NCBI GenBank assembly: GCA_002964805.2
Contig: PUDQ02000132.1
Coordinates: forward strand, 1-64,000
Length of the DNA: 64,000 nucleotides
Origin: Trametes villosa
Taxonomy: Eukaryota; Basidiomycota; Agaricomycetes; Polyporales; Polyporaceae
Reading direction: 5' to 3'
A program made the translations under genes and the position numbers. Below are positions 10,556 to 21,778 of this stretch, one piece after another (the stretch's first letter is position 1; every line of letters begins with the position of its first letter). The notes under the pieces were generated by a model, which worked only from the letters and a program-made list of their open reading frames with translations, did no database searches and had not been told where the DNA came from.

Positions 10556-11583
10556 ATGCTCCACAACGCAGTCTCTGCAGCTGCAGCGACGTCCTTCCGT
10601 ACTCCATTGGCCTTCGCGCGCGTGCTGTTCACCGCACGCTTCTCACACGGACAAGGAGTCAGCGCGGAGTTACACACGCTCAACCGCGTGAGCTTACCGT
10701 TCGAACAAGACGCAATGAGCAACGACGCGGCGGAACAGGCGCCCTCTGGGTTTGCGGGAGGCGAGACGCGCGGTGGGCGCGGCCGCGGCAGAGGTCGCGG
10801 GAGAGGGAGAGGGCGCGGTCGCGGCGGTGGTCGCGGTGGGGCGCTGGAGCCTCACACGAGAGAGGGCGCGGCTACCGAATCGTCCGCGCCAGGCGCGTCG
10901 ACGATGACCACGGAGTCTCGAAGAGACAAACTTCCTAAGCCGCGTCTGACACACTGTGAGTCCGGCACGCGCATGCTAGAGGAGAGGCAAACTGAAGGCT
11001 TGTCTGTAGTCATTGCTCTTCCGATCGTACGTTACAGCCATATACCGCGCAGCAAGTGTACCGCTGAACGACGATCGTACAGGGCCATCATGCCGGGATG
11101 CGCGAGAGGATGAACGCGTTCACCGGCGCGCTCCTCGCGTTGACTCCAGCCATCCCGGGACTAGACGCCACAGTGGTGATTCCTCCGCGGCGGCTGCACT
11201 TCACGCTGGGGGTGATGTCGCTCGACGGCGGCGTGGACTCTCCAGAGAAGCCCCGGACGCTCGATACAGCAAAGGCCGTGTTGGAAGAGATGAAGCCGCG
11301 CATCCTCCAGATCCTGGGCGGAGAGAAGCTAAGCGTGAAGCTAGACAGGATGGACATCATGAAGCCAGAGCGGGGCACCCAGGAGCGGGCGAACGTGATG
11401 TGGGTCGGCCCTTCGCCCGAGGGCAAGAGTGCGAAGCGGCTGAGGCGCGTCGCAGGTGAGTGCATCGCCCGTGCTCAAGAGGAGATAGCGGCTGAGGACG
11501 TGTTGTATACATGTTGGCCAGACGTGATCGTGAAGGCGTTCGAGCGGGCGGGGTTGCTGGTGTTCGAGCAGTGGCCGCTGAAG
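10556..11583 (+). pseudogene. 2H phosphoesterase (AKAP7/ASCC1-like) copy 1, 3' exon lost
   Basis: Exons 10556..10955, 11010..11026 (17 nt), 11083..11455 and 11522..11583 match the intact copy at 19,199 exon by exon, with every splice phase kept. The order is N-terminal presequence-like segment, RGG-rich stretch, R-L-T-H, F-I-A-L-P-I, then R-L-H-F-T-L-G, the first H-x-T catalytic motif. After the GC donor of intron 4 (GCAAGC at 11584) the sequence turns into an inverted HET relic, so the last exon with the second H-x-T is gone. The remaining frame is open but would lack half the active site. Copy 3 (35.7-36.7 kb) has the same breakpoint. Confidence 0.8.
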
Positions 11584-11602
11584 GCAAGCTCATCAGAGTC
11601 AA

Positions 11603-12682
11603 TCAGCGCTCGACCGGCATCCCTTCCCCCCACCACCGCGACGGCGCACGAGTTACACGTCGTCCGGTCCAATTCGGCGCGTAGAAGGAAATCTGGAGCG
11701 ATCGCCCGCGGGTATGGCTTGCGAACCAGCATCCACACTCTCGTCGAACACCGCCCACGACCACGAAGGCGCGCGGTACGCTGCCGGGCGGATGAAAGGG
11801 GTGTCCCAGCCCCTCCGCCAGAGCAAATCTTGAAGCAGAGTAGCATGCCACAGGCCGGCGAGGTAGTCCGGGCGGAGGATGCGCTGGATCGCCTTCGCGC
11901 TCGCGCAGCACGCGACGAGCTTGTCGTACAGCATTCCCACCGCGCGCTGGCTGTTGTCCGCCACGACCGCGCACCTCCCCCTATGCACATCGCCCCACTC
12001 GTCGGTATTTGCACCCGACAGGCGGCGGATCGGGGAGGAAGAGAAATTCGGGGAGCCACGCTTCCAGGTCTGACGCCGGGTCGTAGAACGCATCACCGCC
12101 GTTCTGCGCCTCCGTCTCTCGCAAGATAGGTGCCGCGTTCGTATGGGGATACGTTGTGCGAGGTCGGTTGGTTGGGTTGAGACTCGCCCCACACATAGCT
12201 GAGAGCTAGGTATCTGCCGTGACGGCGATCAGTCCGGCGGAGGCGTGGGCGCTGAGGCCTAGGGTCGGAGCAGTGGACGACGCGCGTAGGCAGGAAGGGG
12301 ACTAAGGACTTAAGGCGCTTGATGCAGCGCCCGGGCCGGTGTGCACAGTTCTAGAGACACTCGTGTACGAGGGAGAACGAGCGCGGAGACCGCACATCTA
12401 GAATGGGGCTTCGCGCGACGATGCACGACGCCGCGAGATTGCCTGTTGACGTGTATCAGCTCAGAGAAATAGACATCCAGACGATCACTTACCTGCCGTC
12501 GTATACACGTATCCCTGGAACCCCAGAAGGCCGTTGATGCTAACAATGAGCATCTGGGTATCTGTGGGAGAGCCGGCTGCCGTACCGCTCCCCACGGCGA
12601 TTTGAGACTCCGTATCGCACCCGTACGGCCAAAGCGCGGAGGCGGGGTCGTAGGTCTCCTTCACAGTAGGCAACTCGTACAA
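11603..12682 (-). pseudogene. HET pseudogene B (relative of the 23.8-kb gene), internally deleted
   Basis: 12682..12485 is the end of exon 1 (Y-E-L-P-T-V-K, I-A-V-G-S-G, M-L-I-V-S-I-N-G), closest to the intact gene at 23,774. Exon 2 then begins, contains an in-frame stop after the E-C-L segment, keeps L-S-Y-V-W-G-E-S-Q-P, and jumps over the middle of the HET domain to N-G-G-D-A-F-Y-D-P-A-S. It continues in shifted frames to P-S-W-S-W-A near 11750. It meets 2H copy 1 tail-to-tail near 11,600. The deletion is shared with the right-arm relic at 35.0-35.66 kb, so decay came before the inverted duplication. Confidence 0.8.
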
Positions 12683-15600
12683 GAACCGGCACCAGCTGTG
12701 ATGTCGCCGATGGTCAGCGAGGTGGTCGTCACAGTATCAAAGGCACGTCCAATGGAAAGGGGTAGGCACCTCGCAGGGAACGGCAATGTAGTGGGTGATC
12801 CAAGGCGCAAGCGGGCGCGGACTCGGGCGCGAAAACGACTTCGAGCTGCGGGCAGGTAGCCTGGACGGGTGGCATTATTGAGCAGAGCAGGCGGGGCGCT
12901 CATGCCGCCTCGCGTGCAAGCAGTCGGAGGGAGGACGGCGAAAGATTAAAGGGCACGCTCGAGTATGCACCCGCGCGCAGTCCTGGGAGGCTCAAGCTAG
13001 CAAACGCGAGGCTCCGAACTCGATGGTTCCTCCTTGCGCGACTTGGATGCTGACACTTCGCAGCGCCACGGGGTCCTCTGTGAGTGTGTTGAGGTCCGAA
13101 AAGCATGAGCACCCGCGACCGCATTCACGCACCTGTACGCACGTCAGGCTCTCGATATAGTCGCCCCGTCCCTGCGTTCGAGGTGGGCGCGTCGAGTAGA
13201 TCATGCGTATAAAAACGTTGAATCCTACGAGAGCTTCCTCCGCATTCGCGATCTCCTCGGGCGCAGTTTTGCGTTGAGCCGCGAACGTTTCCTAGTAGCT
13301 AGCCGCCGACAAGAGCGCGTCATGATGCATGCGAGCCCGCCCGTCTCCCACCAGCTGTAAAGGTCTGGGCCTTGAGCGGCACGCTCTTGCCGCGCCAAGG
13401 CTGTGTTTTGTGCAACCTGTCAAGATGGCCTGTCCTCAAGGGCGTACACTAGAGTTCAGAAGATGAGTGGGACGTACGGAGGATGTTCGTAGTGCACGAC
13501 GACTGTTCGAGCTTCAAGTTGACCTGCCCCGGGTGGAACTGTCGCCAGCTGTGCGCATCAAACGCTGTGTGTGCTTGCAGTCACTCTGGACACGACAGTG
13601 GATGCAGCTGGAAGACGAGCGTACGAGTCGATCGTGGTGGACTTAAGGAGGCCTCCGCACGCCGATTTGGCAGAGCGCGCGCTAGTGTGCGGATGCACTC
13701 GCGCAAATCGGCGCTTAAACTTGCAAGGCTCGCCTCTCCTGGATCCGCCGGCCCTCTACTCTGCGCTCTTCCAGTTAATGCAACGCTTTCTCTACCAGCT
13801 GACAGATAACTGGAGCCTGGGCAAGGATATAACTGTAGTATTCTCCTGCCGCTTCATCGGGTAACCGCTTTCCAGTGCCCGCCCTGACTCGTCCGAGTCG
13901 CCCAGGCTCTCAAGATCTCAACGATCCACCAACCTCATCCCGAACTCGTACATCGCCTCGGGCCTTTGTTGAAGCACGCACCAATCGTCTGCAGCGACCT
14001 ACATGAAGCCGTGATATGTGTGCGCTCGCTTCAGCGCGCAGGGCTTGGAGACAAGAATTGCGCATTCTCGTCGCGCCATATATGGGCATCAACACGGTGA
14101 GCCATGCTCTTCGCGACGTGCTACATCCCATCATCATTAACTTCGCGCAGTAGAAAACACCTTGGGCTTCCTCAGAACATCAGACTCGAGGCGCTTCCGG
14201 CTTAGAGATTCACTTTTGGTACTCACAGCATATCCCGTAGCGATGGGATACGTGGTGCAGCCCCGGGAGTTTTCGTGCACATATTCTCACTGAAACTCCA
14301 TTGGGCCAGTCACGGGCTCCCTCATCATTGCCGCACAATACAGTCGAGTGACAGTATTGTTCACGGAGGAGCAAGGCGTGTCCTGTCCTGCGTTGGCCCA
14401 GTGCGACCCCATTCCCCATGTCGACTGCACAATCTCCCAAACGAACGTCATAGTACCCGGCCTGCTTTCCCCTAGCAGCATGTCTACCGCCCTGGTCTTT
14501 CACGCCCTCGCTACACACAGTGCCCTCCCCCCCTCTGCAAACGCCGCCCAGCACGTTCAGCCTTGCTTCGGCTTCAACATGTGGTTCTGCCCGGTCCTAC
14601 CCCCCTCGCCATCTGGTTCCAGCAGCCCCGCGTCCTCGACCGATCAATCGAGTCCAGCTGCGTACAGCCGTGTTTAGCTGAAGCACGACCTGTCGGACGG
14701 CGCATAGGTTCTCATCAGAACAGCCGGCTTCTGGAGGCGGGGACACTCAACGCGCGCTCGCGCCCGGGCCAGGTCTCGCGCAAACACGCCATGCAGCTGG
14801 ATCGTCGAAGGACGAGCTCTGGTTCAAGCGCGGCGAGGAGTACAAGCACGGACGCTAGCTCGAGTCCTCGTACTCGGCTTTGATACCGCAACGCTCACGG
14901 CGACAGTGCTGTGTGCGGGTTTGGCGTGCCCAATGCTGATGTGACTGGGCCGCCCCCCGCTGCATCCGGAGCACGGGCAACCACGCCGAACCACGCGCTG
15001 CGCCTTCTGCCCACCCGCCCCTCCTCTGTCTTCTGGCGACACCTCGTCAGCGCCCAGCGGTGCGTCCAGGCGACCACGTGCAATCTCGCGGACTTGCGTT
15101 TGGTACATAGCGGCGTACTTACTCGGGACTCACCTGGACGGCGGGTCCGAGACAGGACAGGTGAGTAGCGCAGGTGTTGGAGCGACGTATTGCAGCCCCG
15201 GGGGCGCGGCGTTTCGATTTCGCCGGTCCTGTGCCCAGTGGAGGAGCAAGCACGCCCTCGATGTATCACCTTGCACCCCCGCGAGCATGCAGTCGCCGGT
15301 GACGCAGGCGCACTTTCCGCCTATGCATACTCAAGCGCACGGGGCGCTGCCCGCGAGGCTAATCCGTCGCTCAGTTGGGTGCGGATGGAAAGGTTAGGGC
15401 CGCGTCCGTCCGTCGCGAGCGCGGCGACAGCGGCGCGGCTGTATCGACGCGCGTGGAGAACGCTCCGTGCGCGGCTCGTTCGGTACGCGGGTACTGACGA
15501 GGTCTCATACAGTGCACCATCACATTAGCCTCGCCCGCATGCGCTCGGTTTGGTGGCACGAGCTTGACAGCGAGGCACCGCGATGACACGGTGCTAGAGT

Positions 15601-15728
15601 CTTCCTTGTTGACCCGGCATCTTGCCTCGCCCCCAAATATGTATGCTATGCATCAAGCTGTGGCACTGCGCGTGATCTTTCATTGACAGTGGAGGTATAC
15701 AATCGAATACAACGCGGATGTACTGAGC
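12683..15728. other. Left-arm spacer, about 3 kb, no supported gene
   Basis: Aligns in inverted orientation with 31,667-34,940. Landmarks are the 15,590-15,680 block against 31,700-31,800, the 14,210-14,680 block against 32,690-33,080, and the 13,490-13,560 block against 33,890-33,970. Open frames of 60-125 aa do not keep their frame between the two copies, which argues against coding. Confidence 0.6.
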
Positions 15729-17828
15729 TCATACGAGGGTGATCTCGACGAGGGGCTTCAGCTGCCAAGCATCTCGTGGGGAGTCCTCGGAAAACACCCC
15801 GATCCGCCTGTAGACCTTTCCGCGTCCGTCCTGAGATCCTGTTTTATTACGTCCGGCGATCATCACGACAAGGCCAGCTACGCCAGAGATTATCCCTTTC
15901 CAAGAGCGACTGTCGAACGCCAAGATGGGGACAAGCCACGTACGGCCGCTCCGAACGGCATCGGCATCCAACTTCGTGTCCAGTCGCAAGCCGGCGGCGT
16001 GCCGCCGCGGCGTGCACGTTACCAACGCTGCATGCAGGACAACGAACCCGCTCGCTACCTGGCCAAACGGGAGCTCCGGATCCTTGAGTTCGACTGCGCA
16101 GTCCAGCACTTCCGCAACGGTGGTGAACGAATCGAATCGCAGCCATAACGGCGAGACGCTCTCCTCGACAGCGGCCCATGACCACGACGGCGCACGGTAG
16201 GCCTTCGGGCGAGCTGTCAACGAGGGGTCGATGGAGGCGTTCTGCCAGAGCAAGTCCAGAAGGAGTGCAGGCCCGCCCCACAAGCCCGCGAGATAGTCCG
16301 AGCGCAGCCCGCGGTGGAACACCGCCGCGACCGCGCCGCAGGCGACGAGCTTGTCCGACGGCTCGCTGAGAGCGCGCCGGCTGTAGTCCACAACAACCCC
16401 CCACCAGGCGCGGTGTAGCTCACGCCATGCGTCCGAGCCGTGCTTTGCGAGAGGTGGATCCGGATGGAAGAGTGTGACGGGCAGCCGCCGATTCTCCCCT
16501 GAGCCCAGGGTGCCACTGAGGATGTAGTACATTGTGCCGAGGACGTTGGTGCAGGCGGTTTGGCATCTGAACCATACCGTGTCTGTTGTGAAGATGAGCG
16601 ATCTCGGGGACATCAAGTATTCCTGTAGACACCAGCCGCGCATGCCAGTGGTATAATCGGGCTCGCACATCCTCGACTTCTGTGCGGCGAGGCGAACGCT
16701 CCCGATCAATCGCTGACAACCTTGACGTGTAGGATCTGGAGGGCAGATGAACGGAAGAGTAATACCAGGAGGTTCCGGCCGCTCCTGGAGGAAGCCCTCG
16801 CCGACCCGCTTTGCGCTAGCGGCGTCTATCGTCACGAATGCGTACCGATACACGAGGTGCATGCGCCCGACCTCGTGTATCTTGTCTTCGCTCGAGTCTT
16901 GAACGATACACAGACTATCCACCCAGAGGTATTCGAAGCCGAGCGCGTGCGTCGCGTAAATCGCGTGGCGGATAGTTGGAGGGAGGAGCGTGGCGTCCAT
17001 CCCAGCCGAGTACCTAGTAGCGATGTTGGCTGTGGTGGTCTGGTGTGGTTGTGCCTCGCCCCAGACGTAGCTCAGCGCGAGATACATGCCGAGCGTTCCT
17101 TCGGTTGACACCAGGCGTGGATGCGCGGGGTCGGTGCAGTCGACAACGCGCGTAGGAAGGCGCACCGTGGCATTGGGGAATGGCGAGATCTCAGAGCATA
17201 TCGCGTGGTCCCTGGCGCACTCGCGAATGCGCGCTTTTGCAAGCGAGAACGCGCATGAAGACCGGACATCTAGGACGGGAATCTGCGCTCGGACGTAAGG
17301 CGCGGCTGGATTATCTTCACGAACAACGGGAGAGTCAGTTCAACATGCCCGACCATTATGCAGTGTGAGTGGAACAAACGCACATGCGGGGGTTTGCAGA
17401 GCCCACTTAGACGGCCGGCCGCTGCTGTCGACATCTATATCGAGCGTTGGCTCAATCTGTAGCGTGCCTGGGGGCCGGGATGCAAAGAGAGAGAGTGTGA
17501 CTGTGATCGGGCGTTCCCAACTTGAAGCCTGATCTGTCGTCTCCATGCTGGGCGAAAAGTGCTCCTGGCAGAGGGCGTCGCACAACACGCAGCCCGTGGC
17601 GGCACTTTTCTTTAGCCTCTTCAGTGACGTGGAGTACGACCAATCTTGTTGGGGAACGTCTGAGTCTTGGTCACCCGGCGTCGAAGCGTAGCGGTATAGC
17701 AGTCGGCTGTACGCCGCGATGGGACCCATCCAGCAGCTCTGGCAAACAGAGGGAGGCCTAGGCGGCAGCGCGTCCTCGGTCGCAGGACAACCAGAGGGAG
17801 AGTGTGCTGGGTCGATATCGGAGTCCAT
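15729..17828 (-). CDS. HET-domain protein C, 676 aa
   Basis: Two exons, 17828..17384 and 17314..15729. The intron has GTGCGT and an AAG acceptor at the family's site. The N-terminal domain (exon 1) carries S-V-C-Q-S-C-W (C-x2-C) and G-C-V-L-C (C-x2-C). The HET domain in exon 2 (about residues 227-381) has L-S-Y-V-W-G-E, Y-L-W-V-D-S-L-C-I-V-Q-D-S and R-G-W-C-L-Q-E. Further on come the family's A-P-S-W-S-W-A-A and E-L-P-F-G. HET proteins trigger or regulate cell-death-like reactions after non-self fusion in fungi; the partner is unknown. It is near-identical in length and sequence to copy D (29,570), its inverted-arm partner, except for a short variable patch after P-S-W-S-W-A-A. An alternative upstream ATG at 17918 would add 30 Pro/Ser-rich residues from a microsatellite. 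Looks intact. Confidence 0.85.
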
Positions 17829-18440
17829 AAGAAAGTACCAGAGCGGAGGCGAGGCGGTGGAGGGTGGAGGGTGGAGGGTGGAGGGTGGAGGGGACGTCCG
17901 AGCAAACTTTGGCATCATTTCGGCGTTAAGAGAGACAGAACTTACCCTAAAATAACAGTACGACAGGCGCGTGCAAAGACGCCTGGAAACGAGCGGGCGG
18001 ACGGCGCTGTGTGGACGCGGCCAGAGATCTAGGGACCCGGCCGATTATTATATAAGTACCCGCCGTTACCGCGGTGAGCGGTGAGCGGTGAGCGGTGAGT
18101 GCCGGGAGTATCTATGAGTGGGCGAGCCTCAAGGCAACGAAACGTAATGGAGGGGTATACAGATACACAAGTGGTATGAAAGCAAAGCAAGGGCTCACCT
18201 TGACTCAGAAGTATGCAGTTAAGGTACTAGAGGAAGGCCCCCGCATACAGCAGCACACGCGTTGCGTCACTCAGCGAAGTGCAGAGGTTTGGAGATCCAA
18301 AAAATTGATATTATCGTTCCAGCAAATGCCCAGCAAAGACGAAAGCCCGAGAAGTGACTAGTGAGTTCCAATCCGTCTGAGTTGTTTAAGGTGAGACTCA
18401 GACCTGGCAGTAGTTCGAGAATCCGAGGTGATGGTTTATC
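17829..18440 (-). promoter_or_regulatory. HET C promoter and conserved upstream block
   Basis: The minus strand has TTATATAA (18,048-18,055) about 220 bp upstream of the ATG, in the same context as HET A and E. A GGTGGAG microsatellite (about 17,857-17,891) lies in the leader and GCGGTGA repeats at about 18,078-18,105. The 18,180-18,440 block is shared with the upstream regions of copies A, D and E. Confidence 0.6.
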
Positions 18441-18650
18441 GCCGAGGTGGCGCAGGAGTGTCCTCACAGTCCTCATCTGTGGATAGCGAGTTCTGGCACG
18501 GTTTCCGCACGGGAGAGAGGCCTGTGCAGCAAAGGGGCCCCTCCAGCACGTCGAGCAGACTGAGGTGGGTCTCGGTGGCAAAGCGTCCTCGTTGGCGGGA
18601 GGCGAGCGCGGTGAAGGAGGAGATCGTTGTCGAGAGCTAAGAACGCGTAC
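18430..18650 (-). pseudogene. HET exon-1 fragment, head-to-head with 2H copy 2
   Basis: The minus frame gives N-E-D-A-L-P-P-R-P-T-S-V-C-S-T-C-W-R-G-P at about 18,593-18,530, the HET N-terminal domain with its first C-x2-C intact, then loses similarity. It lies about 550 bp from the 2H start on the opposite strand. No start codon is kept. Confidence 0.7.
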
Positions 18651-19198
18651 GGCAGTGGAAGCGAACGTGTCCCTGTGTGCGCGAAGGAAGTGATGAGTCA
18701 TGATGAGCACAGGTACATAGAGAGAGCGTGGTGGACGGAGCTCACCTGCCCTATGTTCTCCTCGTTGCGCCCGATCCGAGCGGATGTCCACATTGCCGGC
18801 GAAACGGCCCGAATGCCGGCTCCGGGAAGGCAGGCAACGACGCCCGCGACTTTACCATGCTCCCGTCTCGGATCGTCGCGGAAAGTCGCGCCGGGGTGCG
18901 TAGCTCGATACGAGTTGAAGCCACTGCTAGTATTCACCGGTAAGAGTGTGGGCGATATCCTGGCAAGACCAGAGGTACTAAGGCTTCTGCAGCGCTGTCG
19001 AGGGTCCCAAGGAGCAGTAGGACAGGCCGAGTCCGAGGAGCTGACACTCTGGCCTGCGCAGAGGCGAGGGCGTTGAGATCGAAAGAGAGCGGTCGGCCGC
19101 GGAGCTCACCTTCATGTCCTCCTCACATTGCCGGCGAAACGGCCCGACGTCCGGCTTCCGCAAGGCTCGAGGCCGGGGCGCCCACGCCTGAGCTTGCC

Positions 19199-20535
19199 AT
19201 GCTCCACAACGCAGTCTCCTCAGCTGCAGCGACAAGTTCCTTCCGCACCCCATCCGCGCGTGCCCTGTTCAGCACACGTATCGTACACGGAGTCAGCGCA
19301 GAGAGACGTACGATCAGTCGCGCAGGTTTACCGTTCGAGCAAGACAGGATGAGCAACGACGGGGCAGAGCAGGTGCCTGCCAGTCTTGCTGGAGGCGAGA
19401 CGCGCGGGGGGCGTAGACGCGGTAGGGGTCGCGGGAGAGGAAGAGGACGCGGTCGCGGGGGTGGGCGCGGCGGGGTGCCGGAGCCTCACGCGAGGGAGGG
19501 CGCGGCGACCGATTCGTCCGTGCCGGGCGCGTCGACGGTGACCGCGGGGTCTCGAAGAGACAAACTTTCTAAGCCGCGTCTGACACACTGTGAGTCCGAC
19601 ACGCACATGCTAGAGGAGAGGCAAACTGAAGGCTTGTCTGTAGTCATTGCTCTTCCGATCGTATGTTACAGCATATACCCAGCAGCGAGGACGCGTCTGA
19701 ACAGCGGTTGTACAGGGCTACCATGCTGGGCTGCGGGACACGATGAACGCGTTCACCGACGCGCTCCTCGCGTCGAATCCAGCGATTCCGGGGCTGGATG
19801 CGACGATCGTCATTCCTCCGCGGCGGCTGCACTTCACACTGGGTGTGATGTCGCTAGACGGCGGCGCAGACGCTCCAGATAGACCGCGGACGCTCGACGC
19901 AGCAAAGGCCGTGCTGGAAGAGCTGAGGCCGCGCGTCCTGCAGATCCTGGGTGGAGAGAAGCTGAGCGTGAGGCTAGACAGGATGGACATCATGAAGCCA
20001 GAGCGGGGCAGCCAGGAGCGGGCGAACGTGATGTGGGTCGGCCCCTCGCCCGAGGGCGAGAGCGCGAAGCGGCTGAGGCGCGTCGCAGGTGAGTGCACCG
20101 CCCGCGCTCAGAAGGAGATAGCGGCTGAGGACATATTGCATATGTGTCGCCCAGACGTGATCGTGGAGGCGTTCAAGCGGGCGGGGTTGCTGGTGGACGA
20201 GCACCGGCCGCTGAAGGCAAGCACATCAGAACGGGCACGGAGGGTTCTGGCTGACGACGGGAGCACAGCTGCATTGCACGGTGGTGAACACGGTATACAG
20301 GAAGCCGCGCGGAAGGACGCGAACGCCGTTCTCGTATGGTTCGGTGCTAGCGTCGGACGCCCTGAAGGCGGTGCGCGTGCAGCAGGCGGTGGAAGGCGGG
20401 CAGAAGGAGCTAGCGAAGGGCCCGGTGCAGGTCGAGTTTGGGGAGTGGGCGGTGGAGGCGGTGGAGGTGTGCGAGATGGGGAGCTGGGGGCCCGAGGGCG
20501 AGTACGTCGCGGCGGCGCGCTGCACGCTGGAGTAG
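19199..20535 (+). CDS. 2H phosphoesterase, AKAP7/ASCC1-like, with RGG box; intact copy (369 aa)
   Basis: Five exons: 19199..19589, 19644..19660 (17 nt), 19716..20088, 20155..20216 and 20269..20535. The first three introns are GT..AG; the fourth starts GC (20217) and has a CTGAC branch site. Residues 1-45 are Ser/Ala/Arg-rich with few acids, like a mitochondrial presequence (A-L-F-S-T-R). Residues 69-90 are an RGG/RG box. The catalytic core opens with L-T-H-F-I-A-L-P-I-G and has both 2H motifs, H175-F-T177 and H283-C-T285. 2H enzymes of this family act on 2'-5'/2'-3' phosphodiester bonds of RNA or oligonucleotides; the substrate here is unknown. The start at 19,199 is favoured because the frame from this Met is kept in all three copies despite indels, while frames upstream are not. 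The other candidate is M51 (19,349). Confidence 0.8.
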
Positions 20536-20849
20536 ACACCCTGTACGCCGTGGGCGGGACCGCGCTCGCCGTACGGCGCTCGCCAAAAGCACGACCCCGG
20601 CGGGCGGTGCAGGCCGGAAGGAGGAGGTTGTTCGCACGCACGGGCCTGTGTGCTGACGTAATGGGCTTGCCGGCTGTGTTTGGGTTGAGTTGAAATCCCG
20701 CTGAAAAGCCCGCCCGGGCTATCTCACCGCTTCCAGTCGCCCGTCTCTGCCTCTCCTCGTCGTCCTCACCCCCGCCCCCGCCAGCTCCCTCGTCTCCCCC
20801 GCACAAGCCCGCCTCGTCGCCCGAACCGTCCGCCGTCTTTACGCCCCTC
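20536..20849. other. Intergenic, 314 bp, 5' of rho1
   Basis: Contains the 3' end of the 2H gene and a pyrimidine-rich leader before the rho1 ATG, typical of constitutive fungal promoters. No other element seen. Confidence 0.5.
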
Positions 20850-21778
20850 ATGTCCGAAATCCGCAGGAAGCTCGTCATCGTCGGCGATGGTGCTTGCGGA
20901 AAGGTGCGCGACATTCAACCCCAATCGCACCACTCCCCGCTCACAGCCCATTCTCCCGTCCCCAGACCTGTCTTTTGATCGTCTTCTCCAAAGGAACCTT
21001 CCCCGAGGTCAGTATCCTGCCCAGCGCCGTCCGTTCTGCGCGATTGCGCCTGCAGACGTGGCGGTGATCGCGTGCGTTTCCCTGGCGCTAACCGTCACCA
21101 CAGGTTTACGTCCCCACCGTGTTCGAGAACTACGTCGCCGACGTAGAAGTCGACGGCAAGCACGTCGAGCTCGCCCTCTGGGATACCGCCGGCCAGGAAG
21201 ACTACGATCGTCTCCGCCCCCTCTCCTACCCCGACTCCCACGTCATCCTCATCTGCTTCGCCGTGGACTCCCCTGACTCGCTTGACAACGTGCAGGAGAA
21301 GGTCAGTTGCCGCGCCCCCATCATCCGCGCGTGCTATTCTAATCAAGAACGCTCCAACTCGGCGCGTCATCTCACAAACAGTGGATTTCCGAGGTTATGC
21401 ACTTTTGCGCCGGCCTTCCCATCATCCTCGTCGGCTGCAAGAAGGATCTCCGGCGGGACCCCCGTGTCATTGAGGAGCTCAGGAAGACTAACCAGCGGCC
21501 GGTCACCCCCGAGGAGGTGCGTTGCTGTCTTGCGCCCCTGCCACGCCTCTTCCGCACGGCTTGGCGGCGGTGCTTAGATCCGCGTTTGCGCGCTCCCGCT
21601 GACATTGCTTGGTCCTCAGGGTATGGCGGTAGCACAGAAGATCGGTGCGCGGCACTATCTCGAGTGCTCGGCGCGGACGGGCGAGGGCGTCCGGGAGGTG
21701 TTCCAGTACGCGACCCGCGCTGCGCTCCTCATCCGGCCCAAGGGCGCGAAGAAGAGCCACCATTGCGTTGTGCTCTAA
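20850..21778 (+). CDS. rho1: Rho-family small GTPase, Rho1/RhoA-like, 195 aa
   Basis: Five exons, 20850..20903, 20966..21007, 21104..21301, 21382..21516 and 21620..21778, join to 195 residues, the usual Rho length. Diagnostic parts are the P-loop G-D-G-A-C-G-K-T, split by intron 1; the effector loop Y-V-P-T-V-F-E-N-Y; switch [11 protein letters not shown]; the guanine-specificity motif [13 protein letters not shown]; a polybasic tail; and the C-terminal C-V-V-L box, whose final Leu predicts geranylgeranylation and membrane attachment. Rho1 controls cell-wall glucan synthesis, PKC signalling and actin polarity. It is the one housekeeping-type gene inside the HET block. It could be a second, divergent Rho paralog (R-R-K and a run of A-R changes), so the symbol is tentative. 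Confidence 0.9.

Noticed and set aside
11098..12129. 343-codon plus-strand frame starting in 2H copy 1
   Set aside because: It reads through intron 3 and then antisense through a HET relic, so it is not a real fusion protein.
11475..12192. Separate small minus-strand genes
   Set aside because: Frames of 71-194 aa are pieces of one decayed HET gene with shifted frames and an internal deletion.
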